Assembly (NCBI GenBank): GCA_036825195.1
Contig: DAISYQ010000058.1
Span: 1 to 14,838, forward strand
DNA: 14,838 bases
From: UBA2210 sp036825195
Lineage (GTDB): Bacteria > Desulfobacterota > Syntrophia > Syntrophales > UBA2210
Reading direction: 5' to 3'
Part shown: piece after piece, positions 6,489 to 14,700 of the stretch
Layout of the letters: every line of letters begins with the position of its first letter
Position numbering within the stretch: position 1 is the stretch's first letter
The notes under the pieces: model-generated
Database searches by the model: none
Told to the model about the DNA's origin: nothing
Seen by the model: the letters and a program-made list of their open reading frames with translations, nothing else
Translations under genes and position numbers: made by a program

Positions 6489-7886
6489 TCAGTCCAGCAA
6501 CAGGTTGAGGAAGGGTAAGGCCCTTGCGGGGATACTGCCCATGGTGTAGTAAATATCAGGCTTCCCATTGCGGTAATCTATCCAGGCAACATGGACCTTC
6601 TTGCCCGAGACGGTAAATACGGTGTCAACGGCACGGGCCGTCTCGAACCCGGCATTATCATTCAGATATATCGGGGTCGTATTGGAGACGAACCCAGTTC
6701 CTCCGTTCAGGGAGTAGTTGCACCTGACGTTTTGATCGGCCAATGCATTTACATCTCCCCACGAAGAAAACACAAAAGAACCTTTTACCGTCAGACCTTT
6801 TCCGTACGGTCGGTCTATATCACCGCCTGCGATCTCAACGGGATCTTTCCACCCGGATTGGGGCAGGTATTGTACATAGTACATGCCGTATGTGTAAAAG
6901 GGTGAAAAATAGAGCAGGTGAATCATCCCGCCGGTAAGCACAATATTAGGGTTGCTGCCAGAGAAAGGGTCGATGTCCGTTTCGTGCCAACTTACTCCTC
7001 CATCCTCGGAGAAGTTGAAGCGTATCCTCCGGCTTGAAGAATCTGCATTATTCCAGAAGGCATAGATGGTGGACCCTTCAACATCGAAAACGGGCTCCCG
7101 ATTCGCTGTGCCCGACATGCTGATCTTCAGCGGCGTCATCCAGCTCGCCCCGTTGTTCAGTGAACGGTTGAAGTAGATATCTTCCGCAGTACCTAACCTC
7201 CACCAGACGGCATACACCTTGTCCCCATCGACACGGATCTGATAGGTCTCGACACTGCTGTTGTCATCATCAATCTGTACGTCTGTCGGCTGCCAGGTGG
7301 CACCGCCGTTCAGGGAATAGTTGGTGTATATCCCACTTCTATGATATGAGCCGGTCCAATACCGGTACTCTCTCCAGGTCACATAAACATTGTTCCCCGA
7401 AGCGTAGACCAGGGGGTCTGCAGCCGTCTTTTCTCCCTGCCCGCTGCCCAGATTCAGGCGGACGTCGGAAGGGAGCCATGTCTGGCCGTAATCGCTGGAA
7501 TAGTTGAAAAAGACATCCGCCTGGCCGAAGCGCGTGTCCAGCCACACCACATAGACCCGTGATCCGCATACGGCTATGTCCGGGTATATCGACCTGTAGG
7601 TGCCGGCGGAGTTCGTGTTGATGCGGCGATCGCTGCCCTGCCAGGTGACGCCGCCGTCGGTGCTGAAGTTGACATAGATGTCTTCATAGCTGGGATTATT
7701 GCGGTCATCATCCCAGACAACCGCGACGAAATCATTATCGGCAGCGATCTCGTGGTTGTCAGCAGACGATGCGTCAGGCGTATTGGTGCAGAGACGGATG
7801 TTGGATGGCAGCCAGTGAACGGCGTTGCCGGTGGCGAAAACAATCTGTGGCACAAGGATAAAAACAAGCAGCATCACATAACGCAT
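6489..7886 (-). CDS. Secreted Asp-box (BNR/sialidase-like) beta-propeller protein
   Basis: This 465-residue exported protein starts at the ATG at 7886, which has a perfect AGGAGG eight bases upstream; the open frame extends 30 codons further but without such a site. Residues 1-18 form a signal peptide (MRYVMLLVFILVPQIVFA). The rest is a series of repeats of the form VxWxDxR...IYxNxSxDGGxTW. Asp boxes are visible at 75-82, 130-137, 191-198, 242-249, 293-300 and, degenerate, 392-399. These boxes mark sialidase-type propellers but occur in many non-sialidases. I see no Arg triad or RIP motif that would show sialidase activity, so a binding or unknown glycan-related role is as likely. The location should be periplasmic, outer-membrane or extracellular. 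The C-terminus, LPFLNLLLD, resembles that of the divergent secreted protein. The gene is divergent from the SGNH-like gene at 8360. Confidence 0.85.
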   Translation of the reverse strand: MRYVMLLVFILVPQIVFATGNAVHWLPSNIRLCTNTPDASSADNHEIAADNDFVAVVWDDDRNNPSYEDIYVNFSTDGGVTWQGSDRRINTNSAGTYRSIYPDIAVCGSRVYVVWLDTRFGQADVFFNYSSDYGQTWLPSDVRLNLGSGQGEKTAADPLVYASGNNVYVTWREYRYWTGSYHRSGIYTNYSLNGGATWQPTDVQIDDDNSSVETYQIRVDGDKVYAVWWRLGTAEDIYFNRSLNNGASWMTPLKISMSGTANREPVFDVEGSTIYAFWNNADSSSRRIRFNFSEDGGVSWHETDIDPFSGSNPNIVLTGGMIHLLYFSPFYTYGMYYVQYLPQSGWKDPVEIAGGDIDRPYGKGLTVKGSFVFSSWGDVNALADQNVRCNYSLNGGTGFVSNTTPIYLNDNAGFETARAVDTVFTVSGKKVHVAWIDYRNGKPDIYYTMGSIPARALPFLNLLLD

Positions 7887-8111
7887 GGTACCTTCCTCCT
7901 TATAGTGGAAAACTATTAATGAGAGGTAATTGCATGGTCGTACTGATAATACACTTATTCTCAGGACTTCTACCAAAGAAAAAACACGAGGGCAATCCTT
8001 TTTGAGGGTATTGTTCCGCAGGTTACGGGAGGACTGATTGATTATGTAACTTCAATGATTAATACCGTAGTATCTATCTTACAGTGAATCTTTCTTGTTT
8101 ACGATTTCTCC

Positions 8112-8140
8112 TTGACTCACAGGGGTAATTTCTCTACAAT
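8112..8140 (+). promoter_or_regulatory. Sigma70-type promoter for the SGNH-like gene
   Basis: TTGACT (8112-8117) and TACAAT (8135-8140) each match consensus at five of six positions and are spaced by exactly 17 bp. It is the best promoter match in the window. The transcript would start near 8147 and carry a leader of about 210 nt before the ATG at 8360. Confidence 0.6.
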
Positions 8141-8143
8141 CAG

Positions 8144-8190
8144 AATCTCTGAAAATTGTATCTTATCAATTAGTTGGAAAAACAGAGATT
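8144..8190 (+). repeat. Nested inverted repeat at the predicted transcription start
   Basis: AATCTCTG (8144-8151) and CAGAGATT (8183-8190) are perfect 8-bp complementary arms. Within the loop AATTG (8154-8158) pairs with CAATT (8167-8171). The left arm begins just after the -10 and spans the predicted start site, so it could be an operator as DNA or a partial 5' hairpin as RNA. Confidence 0.4.
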
Positions 8191-8359
8191 ACAACTCCTG
8201 AAGCACTGAATGCATGGTTCATGCTTTTTCACAGATTTTAGTAAAGAGTCATTGCTCCGGGCCTCGACGCGGGAAAATATTCGCCGAAGAACCGCTCTTT
8301 GTCCGGTTAGCTTGTGATCAAATCTTACCTTGATTGAAAAACCGTATGAAAGGAGTGGT

Positions 8360-9304
8360 ATGAAACGAATCATCATCGCCTTTCTTGTCATTGCTGCTGC
8401 CGTCACGTTCTTGATGTTCCCCGCTTCTCTCCTGGCGGGGGCGATCATCGTCGACCACCACTGTGTCGACATCACCAGGATCCCCGAATCGGCCATCATG
8501 CGGGCCAGGAATACGCTTCATATCGCCTACGGCCACACCTCACACGGCAGCCAGGTGACCGACGGCATGACCGGCCTGGTGGCGTTCGCCAACGGCGGCG
8601 GCAAGGGACTGACTCTGCCGGAGGATATCTTTGCCTGGAATAATGGTGGTACCGGAGGGGCGCTTGATCTGCACGACTACGCTATGGCCGGTGATGTGGG
8701 ATACTATCCCGCCTGGGAAAACAACACCCGCGATTATCTCGGCGAGCCTGATCCGGCAACCGGACGGGGGCAGGCCCACCCGGACTGCAATGTCATCATC
8801 TGGTCCTGGTGCGGCCAGGTTGACGACAAATACAGCGCAGGGACCCTCCAGTCCGAGTACCTGGATCCGATGAATCAGCTGGAGACCGACTATCCCGGCG
8901 TCACCTTTGTGTACATGACCGGTCACGTGGATCACTATGATGACGCCGACAACAAGGCGGCAAACCAGATGGTCAGAGACTTCTGCCGGGCCAACGGAAA
9001 GATCCTCTATGACTTCGCTGACATAGAGTGCTACGACCCCGACGGAATATTCTACGAGTTCCCTCACGACAATTGCGACTACTATGGATCGTCGGAGAGC
9101 ACGACCCCACTGGGTAACTGGGCAACCGCGTGGCAGGGTTCCCACACGGAGGATGTCGACTGGTATTCGTGCACATCGGCGCACAGTCAGCCCCTCAACG
9201 CAAACCAGAAGGCCTACGCAGCCTGGTGGCTGTGGGCGCGGATCGCCGGGTGGAACGGGGGAATGTTCCCTGCCTCGACCATCCATCTCCTCCTTTCGGA
9301 CTGA
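8360..9304 (+). CDS. Secreted SGNH-hydrolase-like protein, uncharacterised family
   Basis: The 314-residue protein starts at the ATG at 8360, directly after GAAAGGAG at four to five bases; the frame is open ten codons upstream but without a better site. Residues 1-27 form a signal peptide (KRIIIAFLVIAAAV... SLLAGA). Conserved-looking blocks are GHTSHGSQ (58-65), WSWCGQV (148-154), YMTGHVDH (185-192), YDFADIECYDPDG (217-229), AHSQPLN (274-280) and the Trp-rich AAWWLWARIAGW (287-298). I recognise the overall pattern from unnamed secreted proteins. The early Ser (Ser61) and the late His (His275) would fit an SGNH/GDSL-type active site, but this is inference. The tail STIHLLLSD resembles that of the divergent propeller protein. 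Substrate unknown, possibly an acyl ester on a surface glycan. Transcribed from the promoter at 8112-8140. Confidence 0.8.
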   Translation: MKRIIIAFLVIAAAVTFLMFPASLLAGAIIVDHHCVDITRIPESAIMRARNTLHIAYGHTSHGSQVTDGMTGLVAFANGGGKGLTLPEDIFAWNNGGTGGALDLHDYAMAGDVGYYPAWENNTRDYLGEPDPATGRGQAHPDCNVIIWSWCGQVDDKYSAGTLQSEYLDPMNQLETDYPGVTFVYMTGHVDHYDDADNKAANQMVRDFCRANGKILYDFADIECYDPDGIFYEFPHDNCDYYGSSESTTPLGNWATAWQGSHTEDVDWYSCTSAHSQPLNANQKAYAAWWLWARIAGWNGGMFPASTIHLLLSD

Positions 9305-9403
9305 ACGTTCAGACCGGGTTATCGTATGGAGCCATTATCGCCGAAGGTTCCCTTTAGCGTTTACCAAACACGTTGAATGGCAACCCAAAAAAACAAATTT
9401 ATA

Positions 9404-9432
9404 TTGAAAGCTTTTCATTCTTACGGTATGTC
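9404..9432 (+). promoter_or_regulatory. Candidate panE promoter
   Basis: TTGAAA (9404-9409) and TATGTC (9427-9432) are spaced by 17 bp in the AT-rich part of the 235-bp gap before panE. The -35 matches at five of six positions, the -10 only at three. The transcript would include the inverted repeat at 9456-9493. Confidence 0.25.
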
Positions 9433-9455
9433 TTCGGGCGATATTACGGATATAC

Positions 9456-9493
9456 GACCGGTTACTTTGTTGTTGTACGTCAGTAACTCGGTC
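9456..9493 (+). repeat. Long imperfect inverted repeat in the panE leader
   Basis: GACCGGTTACT (9456-9466) pairs with AGTAACTCGGTC (9482-9493) over 11 bp with a single bulged T at 9488 and a 15-nt loop. No T tract follows on either strand, so it is not a standard terminator. It ends 46 bp before the panE start and could be an RNA hairpin in the 5' untranslated region or an operator. Confidence 0.5.
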
Positions 9494-9539
9494 TGATCAA
9501 TATGTTGCCAGCCTTGAGGATGGCGGATAGGAACAATCA

Positions 9540-10460
9540 ATGCAAAAAATCCGAAACGTGGCAATCCTCGGAGCCGGGGCGATGGGCGCGTACTTCGCCA
9601 GTACATTTTTCGATACGCCTGGCTTTTCAACGGTGGTGATTGCCAGAGGCGAACGTTTGGAGAGGCTCAAAAACAGGGGCTTAATCGTAAACGGGAAACC
9701 CTATGCGATCCCTGTCATCAATCCGGATGAAGCCGCATCGCCGGTGGGTCTCCTGATCGTAGCCCTGAAAGATCAGCATCTTGAGGAAGCTGTCCGGGGC
9801 CTGGACAGCCTCATAGGCGATTCGACCACCATTATCTCTGTCATGAACGGTCTTGAAAGTGAGGAGTATATCGGCTCTATTTATGGAATGGACAAGGTGT
9901 TGTATGCCATCTCCGTCGCGATAGATGCGGTCCGTGAAGGAAACGAGGTAATCTTTACCAAGCCGGGGAAGCACTATTTCGGAGAAGCGACCAATACCCG
10001 TCTCAGCAGGCGGGTTCTGCGCGTGCAGGAGGCATTCGACAGGGCGGGTATCGCCTATGAGACACCGGAAGATATGATCCGGATGCTGTGGTGGAAGTTT
10101 ATGGTCAATGTGGGGATGAATCAGGCTTCGGCCGTGATGCGGGCTCCCTATGGAATCTTCCAGACATCTCCGGAGGCCCGGGGATTGATGGAGGCATTGA
10201 TGAGAGAAGTTATCGCCCTGACGGAGGTCATGCAGGTCGATCTGACAAGCCGCGATATCGAAGAGTGGTATTCCTTCCTCAAGGTTCTGTCGCCGCAGGG
10301 GAAAACGTCGATGCTCCAGGACATTGAGGCGGGACGCAAAACCGAGGTTGAAATCTTCGGAGGGAAAGTAGTCGAACTGGGTAGGGTTCACGGCGTACCG
10401 ACACCGGTGAATCAGACCGTACTGAGGATAATTCGGGTATTGGAGCGGCATTCTTGCTGA
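9540..10460 (+). CDS. panE: 2-dehydropantoate 2-reductase (ketopantoate reductase family)
   Basis: Family members reduce 2-dehydropantoate to pantoate with NADPH in pantothenate and CoA synthesis. The protein is 306 residues, typical of the family, with an N-terminal Rossmann fold (ILGAGAMGAYFA, glycine motif at 11-16), MNGLESEEY at 102-110, the catalytic lysine in LWWKFMVNVGMNQASA (Lys186, with Asn190 and Asn194), and the C-terminal SMLQDIEAGRKTEVE and GVPTPVNQ blocks that complete the pantoate site. An AGGA eight to nine bases before the ATG supports the start. No other pantothenate gene is adjacent, and ApbA/PanE paralogues of other specificity exist, so the substrate is probable rather than certain. 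It is followed by a clear terminator at 10514-10546. Cytoplasmic. Confidence 0.9.
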   Translation: MQKIRNVAILGAGAMGAYFASTFFDTPGFSTVVIARGERLERLKNRGLIVNGKPYAIPVINPDEAASPVGLLIVALKDQHLEEAVRGLDSLIGDSTTIISVMNGLESEEYIGSIYGMDKVLYAISVAIDAVREGNEVIFTKPGKHYFGEATNTRLSRRVLRVQEAFDRAGIAYETPEDMIRMLWWKFMVNVGMNQASAVMRAPYGIFQTSPEARGLMEALMREVIALTEVMQVDLTSRDIEEWYSFLKVLSPQGKTSMLQDIEAGRKTEVEIFGGKVVELGRVHGVPTPVNQTVLRIIRVLERHSC

Positions 10461-10513
10461 AACGAACAAAGCGTCATTGAATGTCCTGCTGATGATCCAA
10501 ACTGATGAGAAAC

Positions 10514-10546
10514 CAAGCCCGAATGTAACGGGTTTGCCGATTTTTT
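10514..10546 (+). terminator. Rho-independent terminator after panE
   Basis: CAAGCCCG (10514-10521) pairs with CGGGTTTG (10529-10536) as an 8-bp stem with one G-U pair and a 7-nt loop. After CCGA come six T (10541-10546). It separates panE from the surface-protein genes, whose first ATG is only 26 bases further on. Confidence 0.75.
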
Positions 10547-10571
10547 AAATACTATTGAGGGGTATCGCGTT

Positions 10572-11738
10572 ATGAAGAATGGAATAAGGATACTGATCAT
10601 TTTATTATTACTACTCTGTCTGGCGGATGTCGGCTCTTCCGAGGAGACCTCCGTTACCCTGCCGACAAGCGACAGCACCAGCAGCTTCAAGGTGTACAAC
10701 AGCTCTTCGGACAATCTGTTCACGGTGAGGGGCGACCTTAAGGTGGGGATCAGGCAGCCGAGCCCGCGCGCCGAGCTTGAGATCGGCGGGACCGACGGAC
10801 TCCTCTGCACCGGGACCGTCAACAGCGGACCGGCCCGGGCCCTGGGACCCGGCGTGCGGTTTCACTGGTATCCGCGGAGGGGCGCCTTGCGGGCGGGGAT
10901 GGCCGAGGGTTCTTACTGGGACGACGACGGGTCATTGTCTCCGAAGCTGGCCCTCTATTCCGTAGCCATAGGGTACCAGCCGCGGGCGACGGGGGTTGCC
11001 TCCACCGCCATCGGCGCGTACAGCAAAGCGACCGGAGATTATGCGCTGGCCCTGGGTTCGTACTGCATGGCCACCGCGTCCCACGCCGTCGCCATCGGGA
11101 CCCAGACATATGCCAGCGGCATCTACTCCTTTGCCCTGGGCTGCGGCGCCGACACCAACGGCAAGGACGGCTCTTTCGTCATCGGGGACGACACGTATTT
11201 CCAGACGGCATACGCCAGCAACGACAATCAGCTCACCATGCGCTTCTCCGGGGGGGAATATGCTGCTGACGATTCTTCCGCTCCTGATTACGTCGCGGGC
11301 CAGAAGAAAGCCTACCGGTTCTGGACGTCCTATCCCGGCAGTACCGCAGGTGTCTACATGAACCACGGCGACAATTCGTGGCGCTCCTATTGCAGCCGGG
11401 ACCTCAAGGAGAATTTCGCGCCGGTGGACGGCGACGAGATCCTCGGCAAGATCCGCGATCTCCCCATTACGCAGTGGAACTACAAGGCGGCGGACCCCTC
11501 CGTGAAGTTCATCGGTCCCGTGGCGGAAGACTTCTGGGACGCCTTCCGGCTCGGCGGAACCGATAACAAGGGGATCAACAACTTTGCCATCGCCGGGGTG
11601 AACATGGCCGGGGTGAAGGCCCTTGAAAAGAGGACAACCGAGATGAAGACCATCATGGTGGAGATGAAAGCCGAGATCGATCAGCTGAGGGCGGAGCTTG
11701 CGGCCCTCAAGGCCCAGCTCACGACGAAACAGGATTGA
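10572..11738 (+). CDS. Exported protein with YadA-type head repeats and a peptidase S74-like domain
   Basis: This 388-residue protein has four visible parts. Residues 1-22 are a hydrophobic signal peptide; the cysteine in LLLLLC lacks a proper lipobox. Residues 45-72 (LFTVRGDLKVGIRQPSPRAEL) resemble the start of many tail-fibre-like proteins. Residues 127-205 contain 14-residue YadA head repeats (SVAIGYQPRAT, STAIGAYSKAT, YALALGSYCMAT, AVAIGTQTYAS, SFALG), which form trimeric left-handed beta-rolls. Residues 272-345 match the S74 intramolecular chaperone domain (SRDLKENFAPVDGDEIL ... IGPVAEDF), followed by a C-terminal coiled coil (about 350-384). A trimeric surface or fibre protein is likely. 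The position of the self-cleaving Ser appears to hold Cys274, with Lys279 five residues on, so processing is uncertain. There is no membrane-anchor barrel. GAGGGG lies nine bases before the ATG. The giant adhesin gene follows after 13 bp. Confidence 0.88.
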   Translation: MKNGIRILIILLLLLCLADVGSSEETSVTLPTSDSTSSFKVYNSSSDNLFTVRGDLKVGIRQPSPRAELEIGGTDGLLCTGTVNSGPARALGPGVRFHWYPRRGALRAGMAEGSYWDDDGSLSPKLALYSVAIGYQPRATGVASTAIGAYSKATGDYALALGSYCMATASHAVAIGTQTYASGIYSFALGCGADTNGKDGSFVIGDDTYFQTAYASNDNQLTMRFSGGEYAADDSSAPDYVAGQKKAYRFWTSYPGSTAGVYMNHGDNSWRSYCSRDLKENFAPVDGDEILGKIRDLPITQWNYKAADPSVKFIGPVAEDFWDAFRLGGTDNKGINNFAIAGVNMAGVKALEKRTTEMKTIMVEMKAEIDQLRAELAALKAQLTTKQD

Positions 11739-11751
11739 AGGGACAACGGCA

Positions 11752-14700
11752 ATGAGTTATTTCCAGCGTTGTACCGGTGAAAGAAAGGGGCGGCCGGTGA
11801 AAAAGAGATGCGTCTGTCTTGCCGCATTCCTGATGCTGTTATGGGCAGCCCCGGAAATCGGAGCGCATGGCCTGTCGATCGGCTCGAGCACGACATTCTC
11901 GCTCGGCGCATCGACTCTGAACCTGAGCGGCGACTGGAGCAACGCCGGCACCTTTACGGCGGGCTCGGGGACGGTTGTTTTTAACGGCTCGACTGGCAAT
12001 CAGACCGTCGCCAATGCATCCGGCGAGACGTTCTATCAGGTGACGGTCAACAAGGCAGTCGGCGACGTCCTCTTGCATACGGATGTAACCGTCAGCGGTA
12101 CCCTTACCATTACCGGCGGGGACGTTGATCTGAACGGAAATATTCTGACGTTGGGAAGTTCGGGTGTGCTAATCGAATCGGCCGATGCAACGGTCAGAGG
12201 TGAGTCGGGCCGCATAATCGTCATACGGGATCTCAACGCGCCCGACGGTGAAGATGTTGCAGGACTGGGAGCGGTTATTACGTCATCAGCAAACCTGGGA
12301 GCCACAACTATTACCAGAGGCCACGCACCACAGACGGGGGGTGGGAACTCCTCCATCCTCAGGTATTACGATATCGCGCCTGCCAATAATTCCGGCCTCA
12401 ACGCAACACTGGTTTTTCATTATGACGACTCTGATCTCAATGGGCTGACGGAGGGGAACCTTGCGCTCTTTCAATCCTCCGACGGCGGAATCGTCTGGAC
12501 CAACCGGGGAGGAACCGTGGCGGCCGAGAGCAATACGGTGACGAAGACGGGCATTGACGGTTTTTCGAGATGGACGGTGGGAGATTCCGAACACTCGCTT
12601 ACGGCCCCGGAGATCGACGTGCGGGGCAACGGCACGACCATACCGGACGGCGATGCGACCCCGTCAACGAATGACCATACCGATTTCGGGAACCAGGCGG
12701 TGTCGAGCGGGACGGTTGTCCGGACATTTGCGATCCACAATATGGGCACTGAGGTTTTGACGTTGGGGAGTAATGCCGTGTCGATAAGCGGTGACGCTGA
12801 TTTCACGGTAACGGATCAACCGGCGACAACCATAGCGGCAGGCGGTTCGGATACCTTCACTATCAGCTTCGATCCCGCGACAACAGGCATCCGCTCGACC
12901 ACGGTCAGTGTAGCGAATGACGATTTCGATGAGAACCCCTACACCTTTGCCATCCAGGGGACCGGGATCGCCGTCCCCGTGGTGACGACCCAGGCCGCAT
13001 CGGATGCGACAACGACGACGGCAAAGGGGAACGGTACCATCGTGAACCTGGGATATCCCAATCCCGCCCAGCATGGCGTCTGCTGGGGTGCATCGGCTGA
13101 TCCCACGACAACGGGGAATAAAACGGAAGATGGGTCGGTCAGTGCAACGGGTACCTTCACGAGCGGCATAACGGGCCTGAGTCCAAGTACAACCTATCAC
13201 TACCGCGCCTATGCGACCAATACCGCGGGGACCGTATACGGCGGTGATATGACCTTCTCCACCCTGCCGAATCCGCCGAGCGCCCCGGATCTGCACATAG
13301 ATAGCGACACGGGGACCTCCGGCACCGACAATATTACCCGTGATGCGACCCCCACCTTTGCCGGAACGGCAGAGGCCAATGCCACGGTGACGGTGATCTC
13401 CAGCATCGACGGCATCCTGGGCACCACGACGGCCGACGGTTCCGGGAACTGGAGCTATACACCAGGCACCGCGCTCACCGAGGGGACGCACAGCATAACC
13501 GCGACCGTCACCAACACCATCACGGGCAAGACCTCGACCGCCTCATCAGCCCTGTCGATCACCATCGACATCACGGCCCCCGCGGAACCGGCGGGCGGCC
13601 TGGCCGTCTTTGAGAACGCGACGGCCGGCACGAGTGCCGGTACGGTGACCAGTACGGATGCGGCGGCCATTGCCTGGTCCCTCGATGCCGACGGGGGCGG
13701 CCGCTTCGCAGTCAGCGCCGGGACCGGCGAGGTCACGGTAGGGGCGGGGGCAAGTTTCGACACCGAGACCGAACCTACGATAAACATCACCGTGCGCGCC
13801 ACCGATACGGCGGGGAACGCTTCGACCGCAATACTCACCGTTGCCATCGCCAACGTCAACGAACCGCCGGAGATCGGCGGCGTATTCGGGGACACCTCGT
13901 CCGAGGTAATAGCCGGATCCGGGGCTCAGAACGTCACGGGGCTCGACGACGCGACCGTGAGTGATGCGGACTCCGTCGACTTGAACGGCGGCTTCCTGAC
14001 GGTCACACAGACTGGCGGCACCACAAACGGCAGTTGGGGCGTGGACGGCTCTCAGGTAACATCAGGCGGAGATGCGACTATTGCTGCCGGAGAAACCTTG
14101 TCTGTCAGCGGTTCTTCCATAGGCATTATTCATGCGACCAGTGACGGCCAGGGAGGCCAATCGCTGCGCATCGATTTCACGACATCAAACGCCGCACCGG
14201 CACGAATCCAGGCCCTGCTGCGGGCCCTGACCTATTCGGCCCCCACCATGCTCGGCGACCGCACCTTCACCCTGACACTGAACGACAACGACGGCACCGC
14301 TAACGGCGGCGATCAGGACACGGCCGGAACCTTCACCATAACGATCACCCCCAACCAGCCGGTCGTCTCCAACCTAAACGGCGACGGCGTCACGACACGG
14401 ATCAACGTCTCCGTGCATGTAGACGACGGGGGGAACGCCGCTGTCACTGATGCGGACAGCGCCAACTTCAATGGCGGCAACATGCTGATAACGGCATCCG
14501 GTATTGCCGGTAATTTCGAGGTGGACGGCACCAGCGTGACCTCCGGAGGAGATACGATTATTGCCGCCGGAGAGACGGTCTCCGTGGGCGGTACCGATAT
14601 CGGTACCATTGGCAATAACGGCCAGGAGGGAAACGACCTGCGGATCGACTTCAATGAGAACGCCGCGCCAGCGCTGGTGCAGACCCTTATTCGGGGCCTC

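Larger units (their letters stand above)
7887..8359. other. Divergent intergenic region (473 bp)
   Basis: This AT-rich region separates the minus-strand propeller gene from the plus-strand SGNH-like gene. It holds the propeller ribosome binding site at its left end, a strong plus-strand promoter (8112-8140), a nested inverted repeat at the predicted start site (8144-8190), and a predicted plus-strand leader of about 210 nt. A small hairpin GCATG-GTT-CATGC followed by five T (8212-8229) could be a weak attenuator. Short ORFs in the leader lack ribosome binding sites and are not called. I found no convincing minus-strand promoter. Confidence 0.6.

Noticed and set aside
8210..8333. Two short overlapping ORFs in the leader of the SGNH-like gene (ATG at 8209-8214)
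   Set aside because: Neither has a ribosome binding site, and their residue make-up gives no sign of a real peptide.
8540..9286. Minus-strand frame of 248 codons opposite the SGNH-like gene
   Set aside because: The plus frame has a signal peptide, a ribosome binding site, a promoter and enzyme-like motifs. The minus frame has none of these.
9428..9496. 22-codon ORF upstream of panE
   Set aside because: It has no ribosome binding site and mostly consists of the inverted repeat sequence.
12664..13491. Long minus-strand open frame (275 codons), and further minus-strand frames between 11680 and 14801
   Set aside because: They lie opposite the giant adhesin frame, which has a clear domain structure. 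Their composition (Arg/Gly/Ser/Pro-rich) is what antisense of GC-rich repeats gives.
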